In this document: positions 1 through 7,839 of the stretch, one piece after another | How the letters are laid out: each line of letters opens with the position of its first letter | How positions within the stretch are numbered: position 1 is the first letter of the stretch | Made by a program: the position numbers and the translations under genes | The notes under the pieces: model-generated | The model's database searches: none | What the model was told of the DNA's origin: nothing | The model's input: only the letters and a program-made list of their open reading frames with translations | Source: Colivivens sp963594655 | GTDB taxonomy: Bacteria; Bacteroidota; Bacteroidia; Bacteroidales; Bacteroidaceae | NCBI GenBank assembly: GCA_963594655.1 | Contig: CAVBFD010000002.1 | Coordinates: 18,728 to 82,727 of the forward strand | Reading direction: 5' to 3' | Length of the DNA: 64,000 nt

Positions 1-707
1 GCAACATGCCTAAGTTGTCCGAGGGCATACTCGGGGTCATACGGCTTCAGATAGACATCAGGGGCAACGGGAAACAAGACACTTACGTAGGAAGGATTGC
101 CGGTTTCAGCAGTAGACTGAACACGATACTGGTTCCACAGACTTTCATGGACTGGGCCAACAGGCAGTACGCCGGTGACAAACCTAAGGAGGCGACACGA
201 CTGATTGTGGAGGTGGACAACCCCACTGACGATCGTATAACCGGTTATCTGCAGGACCACAACTATGAGACGGATGAGGACAAGTTGGACGCAAGCCGAC
301 AGTCCTTCATGCTGAAGGTGATCGTGGCGATTGTCATGTCCGTGGGCTTGGTGATATGTGTGTTGTCCATCTACATACTGATGCTCAGTGTATACCTTCT
401 GGTGGAAAAGAACAACACCAAACTGGAGAACCTCCTGCTCATAGGCTACAGTCCCCGCAGGGTGTCGATGCCATACCAGGTACTAACCATCGGTCTCAAT
501 GCGGCGGTACTGGTAATCGCGTTCGCACTGTTGGTTGTGGTAAGGTCACAGTACCTCGCGCTGTTCGAGTCGTTCTTCCCGGATTTTGAAACACCTACGA
601 TGACCTACTCGCTGGTTTCAAGTGTCGCACTGCTTATAATCGTTTCTATCATAAACACAATAGCTATAAAATCCAAAGTGATGTCAATATGGAAGAGGAA
701 AGATTAG
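1..707 (+). CDS. ABC transporter permease, FtsX-like domain (5' truncated)
   Basis: This is the C-terminal part of a membrane protein whose reading frame is open at the left edge of the window, so the true start lies outside it. About 235 residues are visible. A soluble stretch of roughly 100 residues (periplasmic in this family) is followed by three strongly hydrophobic segments, near visible residues 102-130, 157-180 and 200-222, and a short basic tail ending in KRKD. This layout matches the last part of FtsX/MacB/LolCE-type permeases, which work with an ATPase subunit on lipoprotein export, efflux or cell-wall hydrolase control. The substrate cannot be read from this fragment. The 3' end overlaps the next gene by 19 bases, which suggests co-translation with the cell-wall recycling genes. 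Confidence 0.7.
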   Translation, partial: NMPKLSEGILGVIRLQIDIRGNGKQDTYVGRIAGFSSRLNTILVPQTFMDWANRQYAGDKPKEATRLIVEVDNPTDDRITGYLQDHNYETDEDKLDASRQSFMLKVIVAIVMSVGLVICVLSIYILMLSVYLLVEKNNTKLENLLLIGYSPRRVSMPYQVLTIGLNAAVLVIAFALLVVVRSQYLALFESFFPDFETPTMTYSLVSSVALLIIVSIINTIAIKSKVMSIWKRKD

Positions 708-2137
708 TACAACTGTACGAGAAGACAGTAGGCAAGTCCCCTGCCAAGGTGGAACATCTGTTCGGAGGGGGAGGCAGCAGCAGGAAATACTTCATCATGA
801 CAGACGATGAGGGCAACACTCTCTACGGTGTGACCAGTAAGTCTCCCGGGGAGAACCGCGCCTTCTACAATCTGTCACGCCTGTTTGCCGACAAGGGTCT
901 GCCTGTGCCTGCCGTGTACGGGATCAGTGACGACGGCAGTTGTTACCTTCAGGAAGATCTGGGGACAGAGACATTGCAGGACTATATAAAGAAAAACAGG
1001 GACGGGAACGGACAGTACAACGAGACCGCGAAGGCCATGCTGAGGAAAGTGATTTCGCAGTTGCCCGATTTCCAGTTCAAGGGTTCCGGCGGTTTCATCT
1101 TCCAACAGTGCTATCCTGTATCTTCCATGGACGAGATGAGCATCATGTTCGACCTGAACTATTTCAAGTACTGCTTCGTGAAACTGACAGGCATCGAGTT
1201 CAATGAGGTGGAACTGGAGAAGGACTTCCAGAAACTGACGGTAGACATCATGTCGGACTGCGGCAACAACTTCCTCTACCGTGACTTCCAGTCCCGCAAC
1301 GTGATGATTAAGGACAACGAACCGCGTTACATCGACTATCAGGGAGGACGGCGCGGACCGATATACTACGATGTGGCGTCGTTCATCTGGCAGGCGTCAG
1401 CCAATTATCCGGATGACCTGAAGCGGGAACTGATTGACACCTATCTGGAGGCAGTGGCGAAGTACCATGTCATACCCAGGGAGGAGTTCGCCCGCCATCT
1501 GCGCCGTTTTGTACTTTTCCGTACCATGCAGGTGCTGGGAGCGTATGGTTTCCGTGGATTATGGGAGAAGAAGCAGCACTTCGTGCAGAGCATACCGCCA
1601 GCCATGAGAAACCTTGACTGGCTGGTGAGGAAAGGGGTGGTCAATGAGTACGCTTACCTCAAGGTAGTGTGCCAGATGCTGATAGACAACCACAAGTCGC
1701 TCTTCTTCGACCCCTCAACCAAACAGAAACCGGCATTGGTGGTCAAGGTGTACAGTTTCGCATACAAGAACGGAGTGCCGCAGGACGAGAGCGGCAACGG
1801 TGGCGGATACGTGTTCGACTGCCGTGGAACCAACAACCCTGGCAGACACATCGAATACAAGTACATGACAGGACTCGACAAGCCTGTCATCGATTTTCTG
1901 GAGAAGGACGGGGAGATTCTCAGTTTCCTCGAACACATATATCCGCTCGTGGATTTCCATGCGCAGCGGTTCATCGACCGTGAGTTCACCAACCTGATGG
2001 TATCGTTTGGATGTACTGGCGGTCAGCACCGTAGTGTGTACTGTGCGCAGCACATGGCACAACACCTCCACGACCGGTTCGGATGCAAGGTGATTTTGTG
2101 TCATAGGGAACAGAACATAACACAGGTATTTGAATGA
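689..2137 (+). CDS. amgK: AmgK-like amino-sugar kinase fused to a RapZ C-terminal domain
   Basis: This 482-residue protein has two parts. Residues 1 to about 335 form an aminoglycoside-phosphotransferase-like kinase: a glycine-rich loop (FGGGGSSRKYF, about 25-35), the catalytic loop YRDFQSRNVMI near residue 197, and the metal-binding YIDYQGG near residue 215. AmgK enzymes of this class phosphorylate N-acetylmuramate and N-acetylglucosamine at C1 in peptidoglycan recycling. Residues from about 347 to the end match the C-terminal domain of the RNase adapter RapZ, including GCTGGQHRSV; in enterobacteria this domain binds glucosamine-6-phosphate. The N-terminal P-loop domain of RapZ is missing. 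The neighbouring nucleotidyltransferase at 2151 would complete an AmgK/MurU pair. The kinase assignment rests on motifs and context; the role of the RapZ part is inferred. Confidence 0.8.
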   Translation: MEEERLVQLYEKTVGKSPAKVEHLFGGGGSSRKYFIMTDDEGNTLYGVTSKSPGENRAFYNLSRLFADKGLPVPAVYGISDDGSCYLQEDLGTETLQDYIKKNRDGNGQYNETAKAMLRKVISQLPDFQFKGSGGFIFQQCYPVSSMDEMSIMFDLNYFKYCFVKLTGIEFNEVELEKDFQKLTVDIMSDCGNNFLYRDFQSRNVMIKDNEPRYIDYQGGRRGPIYYDVASFIWQASANYPDDLKRELIDTYLEAVAKYHVIPREEFARHLRRFVLFRTMQVLGAYGFRGLWEKKQHFVQSIPPAMRNLDWLVRKGVVNEYAYLKVVCQMLIDNHKSLFFDPSTKQKPALVVKVYSFAYKNGVPQDESGNGGGYVFDCRGTNNPGRHIEYKYMTGLDKPVIDFLEKDGEILSFLEHIYPLVDFHAQRFIDREFTNLMVSFGCTGGQHRSVYCAQHMAQHLHDRFGCKVILCHREQNITQVFE

Positions 2138-2150
2138 TTAAGACACTACA

Positions 2151-2909
2151 GTGAAAAGACCCATGAATGTGTTCATACTTGCGGCGGGACTGGGAACGCG
2201 ACTGAAACCCATCACCGACACCATGCCCAAGGCACTCGTGCCTGTGGACGGACGGCCGCTGCTGCAGATACTCATACAGAAACTGACAAGGGAAGGCGGT
2301 GAACTGTCGGTGGTTGTCAACGTGCATCATTTCGGACAGCAGATCATAGACTTTCTCGACAGCAACGACCGGTTTGGCATACAGATACAGGTGAGTGACG
2401 AGAGAAACAGACTGTTGGATACCGGGGGCGGCATCAGAAAGGCGGCTGAGATGTTCAATGACGAGTATCCGTTGCTGATACACAACGTTGACATATTGAG
2501 TGACATCGACCTTGAGGATTTCTATTCACGGCATGTCGCCGACACACAGAGTGAGGCTACACTGATAGTCAGTGAAAGAAAGACAAGCCGTTACCTCCTG
2601 TTTGACGACCAAAACCGGCTGGTCGGTTGGACTAACGTCACTACAGGAGAGGTGAGGACACCATTCCGGAACCTTGACGTGGCAGCATGCGGGAAGTACG
2701 CCTTCTCAGGCATACATGTCATGTCGAGGCCATTGCTTGACGCCATGCGCACGTGGGAGGACAAGTTCTCAATCATAGACTTTTACCTTGACATGTGCGA
2801 CAAGGCAGTGATAAAAGGAGAGGTGCATAGCGACATGAAGTTTCTGGATGTAGGGAAGCTCGACTCTATTGCAACGGCTGACAAGATGGTTCATGAACTG
2901 AATTTATAA
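2151..2909 (+). CDS. murU: MurU-like sugar-1-phosphate nucleotidyltransferase
   Basis: This 252-residue, single-domain nucleotidyltransferase begins with the signature LAAGLGTRLKPITDTMPKAL, which binds the nucleotide phosphates, followed by PVDGRPLLQ. The length and the lack of a C-terminal left-handed beta-helix fit MurU, which makes UDP-MurNAc from MurNAc-1-phosphate, rather than GlmU. The position 13 bases after the AmgK-like kinase supports a two-step recycling route that bypasses de novo UDP-MurNAc synthesis and is a known cause of fosfomycin tolerance. The open frame begins with GTG at 2151; ATG at 2163 (MNVFILAAG) is an equally good start. Other sugar-phosphate nucleotidyltransferases look alike, so the substrate is inferred from context. 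Confidence 0.78.
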   Translation: MKRPMNVFILAAGLGTRLKPITDTMPKALVPVDGRPLLQILIQKLTREGGELSVVVNVHHFGQQIIDFLDSNDRFGIQIQVSDERNRLLDTGGGIRKAAEMFNDEYPLLIHNVDILSDIDLEDFYSRHVADTQSEATLIVSERKTSRYLLFDDQNRLVGWTNVTTGEVRTPFRNLDVAACGKYAFSGIHVMSRPLLDAMRTWEDKFSIIDFYLDMCDKAVIKGEVHSDMKFLDVGKLDSIATADKMVHELNL

Positions 2910-2929
2910 GAATAAAAACACATAACAAA

Positions 2930-3781
2930 ATGATTAGAATAGCTATACAGTCTAAAGGACGCCTGTTCGAGGAAACGATGAACATCCTCCAGGAGTCAGG
3001 GATAAAGATCCCGTCAAGTAAACGGACTCTCCTTGTAGAGTCGTCCAACTTCCCGTTGGAGGTGCTTTACCTCAGGGACGATGACATACCGGAGACGGTG
3101 GCGGACGGAGTTGCCGACATCGGTATCGTAGGAGAGAACGAGTTTGTAGAGAGAGGCGCTGACGCCGAAATCATATCACGGCTTGGATTCAGTAAATGCC
3201 GTTTGTCACTTGCCATACCCAAGTCTGTGGACTATCCCGGACTGCAGTGGTTTGAGGGAAAGAAGATTGCCACCAGTTACCCTGGTATCCTGAGCAAGTT
3301 CATGCAGTCAAAAGGTATAAAACTGGATATCCATGTCATACAGGGTTCTGTGGAGATTGCCCCGGGGATAGGGCTGAGTGACGGTATCTTTGACATCGTA
3401 AGCAGCGGTTCCACCCTCGTCAGCAACAACCTGAAGGAAGTGGAGACGGTAATGCACAGTGAGGCGTTGCTGATAGGCAACAAGAATATGGACAACGACA
3501 AGAAGGAACTGCTGAAGGAAATTCTTTTCAGGTTTGACGCCGTAAGAACGGCTGAGGACAAGAAGTACGTGCTTATGAACGCGCCCACAGAGAAGGTGAA
3601 GGACATCATACAGGTGCTGCCCGGTATCAAGAGTCCTACAGTCATGCCTCTTGCCACAGAAGGGTGGAGCAGTATTCACACTGTACTCGACGAGAAACGT
3701 TTCTGGGAGATTATAGGGCAGTTGAAGCGGTTGGGAGCTGAGGGCATCCTGGTGCTGCCTATTGAGAAAATGATTTTATAA
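2930..3781 (+). CDS. hisG: ATP phosphoribosyltransferase (long form)
   Basis: HisG joins ATP and PRPP, the first and feedback-controlled step of histidine synthesis. The 283-residue length is that of the long, homohexameric form, which has a C-terminal regulatory domain (from about residue 210) and needs no HisZ. The start MIRIAIQSKGRLFEET is typical, and the substrate-binding region contains GIVGENEFVERGAD and later DIVSSGSTLVSNNLKEV. It begins 20 bases after the murU-like gene and is followed 7 bases later by hisD, so it heads a tight hisG-hisD-hisC-hisB cluster. No separate promoter or leader peptide is visible in the short gap, so the his genes may share transcripts with the upstream recycling genes. 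Confidence 0.95.
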   Translation: MIRIAIQSKGRLFEETMNILQESGIKIPSSKRTLLVESSNFPLEVLYLRDDDIPETVADGVADIGIVGENEFVERGADAEIISRLGFSKCRLSLAIPKSVDYPGLQWFEGKKIATSYPGILSKFMQSKGIKLDIHVIQGSVEIAPGIGLSDGIFDIVSSGSTLVSNNLKEVETVMHSEALLIGNKNMDNDKKELLKEILFRFDAVRTAEDKKYVLMNAPTEKVKDIIQVLPGIKSPTVMPLATEGWSSIHTVLDEKRFWEIIGQLKRLGAEGILVLPIEKMIL

Positions 3782-3788
3782 GGCAGGA

Positions 3789-5042
3789 ATGGAAAAGATT
3801 GAACGTCCACATAAGGATGCGGCGGAACTCAACAGTGTGGTTGAGGGTGTCCTCTCCGACATACGGAAAAGGGGAGACGAGGCCGTCAGAGAGTATGAGC
3901 TTAAATTCGACAAGGTGGCACTGCGGTCCCTGAAGGTGAGCGATGAGGAAATGGCAGAGGCGGAATCACTGGTGAGTGAGGAACTGAAGTCGGCACTGCG
4001 TCTCGCACATAAGAACATAAGTGTGTTCCATGAGGCACAGCGGTTCACAGGCAAGAAAGTGGAGACCATGCCGGGTGTGTGCTGTTGGCAAAAGGCGGTA
4101 GCCATCGAGAAGGTAGGTCTGTATATCCCTGGGGGTACGGCCCCTCTGTTCTCCACCGTACTGATGCTCGCGACCCCAGCCAAGATTGCCGGATGCAAGG
4201 AAATCGTCCTCTGTTCCCCACCGAACCGTGAGGGCAAGATCCATCCAGCCATCTTGTATGCGGCGAAGATTGCCGGGGTGAACAACATATTCAAGATAGG
4301 TGGAGTCCAGGCCATCGGAGCGATGGCTTACGGTACAGAGTGTGTGCCTAAGGTCTACAAGATATTCGGACCGGGCAACCAGTATGTCATGGCAGCCAAG
4401 CAACTGGTGAGTCTGCACGATGTCGCGATTGACATGCCGGCGGGACCGAGTGAGGTGGCGATAATAGCGGACGGCACCGCGAATCCAGTCTTTGTAGCCT
4501 CCGACTTCCTCTCGCAGGACGAACACGGACTCGACTCACAAGCGGTACTGGTAACCACGAGTGCGTCAATGCTTGAACAAGTGAAGGCTGAAGTGGCACG
4601 TCAACTGGATTTGCTGCCGAGGAAAGAGATTGCCGCGGCATCGGTGAAGAACAGCAAGTTCATTCTCGTGGAATCCATGGACGAGGCGGTGGATCTGGTA
4701 AACGACTATGCTCCCGAACATCTGATAATAGCGACCGCAGACTATATGGACGTGGCTTCGCGCATAACCAATGCCGGGTCGGTGTTCCTCGGCAATTACT
4801 CGTGTGAAAGTGCGGGCGACTATGCCTCTGGAACCAACCACACCTTGCCCACCAGTGGCTATGCGAAGGCATACAGTGGAGTGTCGCTTGACAGTTTCAT
4901 ACGTAAGATAACTTTTCAGGAGATTTCCGCGGAGGGAGTCAGGGGAATCGGTGAAGCTGTAGCCACCATGGCGAGGTATGAGCAACTCGACGCGCATAAA
5001 CAGGCGATGGTGTACCGAATGAATGAAGTGAACAATAAATAA
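3789..5042 (+). CDS. hisD: Histidinol dehydrogenase
   Basis: HisD carries out the last two NAD-dependent oxidations, from histidinol through histidinal to histidine, using a zinc ion. The 417-residue protein shows family landmarks: GLYIPGGTAPLFSTVLM, the nucleotide-binding IFGPGNQYVMAAK, DMPAGPSEVAII, SQDEHGLDSQAVLVT with the catalytic and zinc-ligand region, and SAGDYASGTNHTLPTSG near the C-terminus. The length is normal and no disruption is seen. It lies between hisG (7 bases before) and hisC (about 12 bases after), all in one direction. Confidence 0.95.
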   Translation: MEKIERPHKDAAELNSVVEGVLSDIRKRGDEAVREYELKFDKVALRSLKVSDEEMAEAESLVSEELKSALRLAHKNISVFHEAQRFTGKKVETMPGVCCWQKAVAIEKVGLYIPGGTAPLFSTVLMLATPAKIAGCKEIVLCSPPNREGKIHPAILYAAKIAGVNNIFKIGGVQAIGAMAYGTECVPKVYKIFGPGNQYVMAAKQLVSLHDVAIDMPAGPSEVAIIADGTANPVFVASDFLSQDEHGLDSQAVLVTTSASMLEQVKAEVARQLDLLPRKEIAAASVKNSKFILVESMDEAVDLVNDYAPEHLIIATADYMDVASRITNAGSVFLGNYSCESAGDYASGTNHTLPTSGYAKAYSGVSLDSFIRKITFQEISAEGVRGIGEAVATMARYEQLDAHKQAMVYRMNEVNNK

Positions 5043-5054
5043 CCGTTGAACTAC

Positions 5055-6095
5055 ATGTTTCCATTAGAAGAATTAACACGAAAAAACATACAGAGACTCA
5101 AGCCGTACAGTTCGGCGCGTGACGAATACAAAGGTAAGACCGCGTCCGTGTTCCTTGACGCCAACGAAAGTCCGTACGGTGATCCGTACAACCGTTACCC
5201 GGATCCGTTACAGGAGGAACTGAAGCGGATGATTGCCGACGTGAAGCAAGTGCCGGCCGACCATATCTTCCTTGGCAACGGATCGGACGAGGCTATCGAC
5301 TTGGTGTACCGTGTGTTCTGTGAGCCGCGAATCGACAATGTAGTGGCGATAGCCCCCACCTATGGCATGTATGAGGTATGTGCCGACATCAATGACGTGG
5401 AATACAGGAATGTGTCGCTCGACGAAAAGTATCAGATGAACGCGTACAAGATTCTGGACGCTTGTGACAACCACACCAAGCTGGTGTTCATCTGTTCACC
5501 CAACAACCCTACAGGCAACAATCTCGACCGTGATGAGATTATAAAGGTGATAGAGGGCTTCTCAGGTATAGTGATTGTAGATGAGGCTTATGCGGACTTC
5601 TCGAAGCAGCGTCCCTTGCGTCTTGACATACAGAAGTACAAGAACCTCATCGTCTACAACACGTTCTCGAAGGCTTACGGCTGTGCCTCCATACGTCTGG
5701 GCATGGCGTTCGCCTCACCCGAAATCATATCGCTGTTCAATAAGGTGAAGTACCCTTACAACGTGAACCTGCTGACGCAGAACAAGGCGATGGATGTGCT
5801 GAGAAACGGAATGGCTGACGTACACAAGCATATCAACATGATACTTGAGGAGAAAAACACTGTCATGCAGTCGTTCTCGCAGTTGTCGGTATGCGAGACC
5901 GTTTACCCTTCGGACGCCAACTTCTTCCTTGCGAGGATGACTGACGCCAATGCCGTTTACAGTTACCTGATAGACAAAGGCATTGTGGTGCGCAACCGCA
6001 ATACGGTGACCTTGTGCGGCAACTGTCTGCGCGTGACTATAGGAACCAAAGATGAGAACTCGCAACTGCTCGGCGCGTTGCGGCAATACAAATGA
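5055..6095 (+). CDS. hisC: Histidinol-phosphate aminotransferase
   Basis: This PLP-dependent class I/II aminotransferase converts imidazole-acetol phosphate to histidinol phosphate. The protein has 346 residues when read from ATG at 5055; a TTG three codons upstream also opens the frame but is less likely. Landmarks are LDANESPYGD near the N-terminus, FICSPNNPTGN, IVDEAYADF (PLP-binding aspartate), and YNTFSKAYGCASIRLG with the Schiff-base lysine. A conserved arginine lies in NCLRVTIGT near the end. It is in the middle of the his cluster, and hisB follows after 6 bases. Confidence 0.95.
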   Translation: MFPLEELTRKNIQRLKPYSSARDEYKGKTASVFLDANESPYGDPYNRYPDPLQEELKRMIADVKQVPADHIFLGNGSDEAIDLVYRVFCEPRIDNVVAIAPTYGMYEVCADINDVEYRNVSLDEKYQMNAYKILDACDNHTKLVFICSPNNPTGNNLDRDEIIKVIEGFSGIVIVDEAYADFSKQRPLRLDIQKYKNLIVYNTFSKAYGCASIRLGMAFASPEIISLFNKVKYPYNVNLLTQNKAMDVLRNGMADVHKHINMILEEKNTVMQSFSQLSVCETVYPSDANFFLARMTDANAVYSYLIDKGIVVRNRNTVTLCGNCLRVTIGTKDENSQLLGALRQYK

Positions 6096-6101
6096 TTTAA
6101 T

Positions 6102-7217
6102 ATGAAGAGAGCGTTATTTATAGACAGGGACGGGACCATCATAGAGGAACCCGAGGACGAACAGATTGACTCGATAGAGAAGTTCCGTTTTCTGCCACAT
6201 GTCATCAGCAGTCTCAGTTTCCTGCGGCAGAACACTGACTATGAGTTTGTGATGGTGTCCAACCAGGATGGGTTAGGCACACCTGTATATCCGACAGAGA
6301 GGTTTGATCAGTTCCAGTCTCTCCTGCTTCACACCTTGGGAACGGAAGGGGTCACCTTCGATGATATACTGATTGACAAGTCGTTCCCCGAGGAGAACCT
6401 TCCCACACGCAAACCGGGAGTGGGTATGCTTACCAAATACCTTAACGGTGACTACGACCTGGACAACTGCTATGTGATTGGTGACCGCGCTACAGACGCG
6501 CAACTGGCGCGCAACATCGGTTGCAAGGCTCTGATTTTCAAAAGTCGCTTCAATGACCCGTCCGTCAGTGCCGGATCAGATGACAAGACCCTGTATGTGG
6601 ACGACTGGAAGAAGATTACTGAAATCGTATATGCAGGGGAGAGAACGGCTGAGGAACACCGGCGGACAAAGGAGACCGACGTGTATGTGAGGGTCAACCT
6701 CGACGGCAACGGCAAGTGTGACATAGACACGGGACTGGGCTTCTTCGACCATATGCTCGAACAGATTTCCAAACACGGAGGAATAGATATGGACGTGAAG
6801 GTGAGGGGAGACCTCAATGTGGACGAGCATCACACCATTGAAGACACGGGCATAGTCCTTGGCGAATGTCTGTTGAAGGCCTTGGGTGACAAACGGGGCA
6901 TTGAACGCTATGGGTATATGTTGCCGATGGACGACTGTCTCTGTAGTGTCGCGCTCGATTTCGGTGGGAGACCGTGGCTTGTGTGGCAGGCGGACTTCAC
7001 AAGGGAGAAAATAGGGGACATGCCGACTGAGATGTTCTACCATTTCTTCAAGTCGTTCAGTGACGCCGCCAAGATGAATCTTAACATAAAGGCGGAGGGA
7101 ACGAACGAGCATCATAAGATTGAAGGCATCTTCAAAGCCGTGGCAAGATCGGTGAAAATGGCAATCAGACGTGACATTTTCAATTATGAATTGCCTTCCA
7201 GCAAGGGAATTCTGTGA
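6102..7217 (+). CDS. hisB: Bifunctional histidinol-phosphatase / imidazoleglycerol-phosphate dehydratase
   Basis: The protein (371 residues) fuses two enzymes, as in enterobacteria and most Bacteroidota. Residues 1 to about 165 are a HAD phosphatase with the nucleophile motif FIDRDGTII, a central VMVSNQDGLG and a C-terminal YVIGDRATDAQLA. Residues from about 178 are the dehydratase, with manganese-binding histidines in GFFDHMLEQISKHGG, VDEHHTIEDTG and NEHHKIEGIFKA. It is the last gene of the his cluster. After its stop at 7217 comes a 169-base gap before the methylmalonyl-CoA operon. Confidence 0.95.
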   Translation: MKRALFIDRDGTIIEEPEDEQIDSIEKFRFLPHVISSLSFLRQNTDYEFVMVSNQDGLGTPVYPTERFDQFQSLLLHTLGTEGVTFDDILIDKSFPEENLPTRKPGVGMLTKYLNGDYDLDNCYVIGDRATDAQLARNIGCKALIFKSRFNDPSVSAGSDDKTLYVDDWKKITEIVYAGERTAEEHRRTKETDVYVRVNLDGNGKCDIDTGLGFFDHMLEQISKHGGIDMDVKVRGDLNVDEHHTIEDTGIVLGECLLKALGDKRGIERYGYMLPMDDCLCSVALDFGGRPWLVWQADFTREKIGDMPTEMFYHFFKSFSDAAKMNLNIKAEGTNEHHKIEGIFKAVARSVKMAIRRDIFNYELPSSKGIL

Positions 7218-7267
7218 CAATGCAAAAAATATCCGTTTTTAACATGTCCCATTCAATGGATTTTGAG

Positions 7268-7275
7268 TAAATTTG
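7268..7275 (+). promoter_or_regulatory. Possible -7 promoter element before the methylmalonyl-CoA operon
   Basis: The gap 7218-7386 contains TAAATTTG, which fits the Bacteroidota -7 box TAnnTTTG, 111 bases before the epimerase start. I do not see a TTTG at the expected -33 distance, so this is a weak candidate. The rest of the gap is AT-rich, with no clear terminator hairpin for the his operon. Confidence 0.3.
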
Positions 7276-7386
7276 GACGTTTTTTTGGAAGATGGAATAA
7301 CCATTCTCTGAGGTAAGGACCTGTAGAGTATAAACAAACATAGCGCAGATATTATTTTAATTCAAAATTCTATAAATTACAAACAA

Positions 7387-7797
7387 ATGAAGATTTCACG
7401 TATAGACCACCTTGGAATAGGTGTGGAGAGCATTGACGCAGTGCTTCCTTATTTTGAAAATGTACTTGGCCTGAAGTGCTACGCAGTAGAGGAAGTGGCA
7501 GACCAAAAGGTGAAGACCGCCTTTTTGAAGGTTGGTGAGGTAAAGCTTGAGCTTCTTGAGCCGACATCTCCTGACTCCGCAGTCGCAAAATGGCTGGAGA
7601 AGGGTGGCAAGGGTGTCCACCATGTGGCGTTCGCTGTTGAGGACGGTGTCGCAGAGGCGCTCGTAGAGTGTGAGGGCAAGGAAATCCGTCTCATCGACAA
7701 GGCTCCGCGTCCGGGAGCGGAGAACATGATGATTGGCTTCCTGCATCCGAAATCAACCGCAGGCATTCTTACAGAGCTTTGCGAGCCAAAGAAGTAA
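7387..7797 (+). CDS. mce: Methylmalonyl-CoA epimerase
   Basis: This 136-residue vicinal-oxygen-chelate protein interconverts the (R) and (S) forms of methylmalonyl-CoA. The two beta-alpha-beta-beta-beta repeats are visible from RIDHLGIGVESID and from HHVAFAVEDGVAEAL, which carry the metal-binding histidines; a further ligand is in GILTELCE at the end. It is the first gene of an operon with the decarboxylase subunits and provides their substrate in the succinate-to-propionate route. The gene for mmdA follows after 42 bases. Confidence 0.93.
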   Translation: MKISRIDHLGIGVESIDAVLPYFENVLGLKCYAVEEVADQKVKTAFLKVGEVKLELLEPTSPDSAVAKWLEKGGKGVHHVAFAVEDGVAEALVECEGKEIRLIDKAPRPGAENMMIGFLHPKSTAGILTELCEPKK

Positions 7798-7839
7798 TGG
7801 GGAACAAAAGAACAAATTATCATACTAATCATTAATTCA

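Noticed and set aside
2881..2929. Search for a histidine attenuator before hisG
   Set aside because: The gap is only 20 bases and holds no His-rich leader peptide or hairpin.
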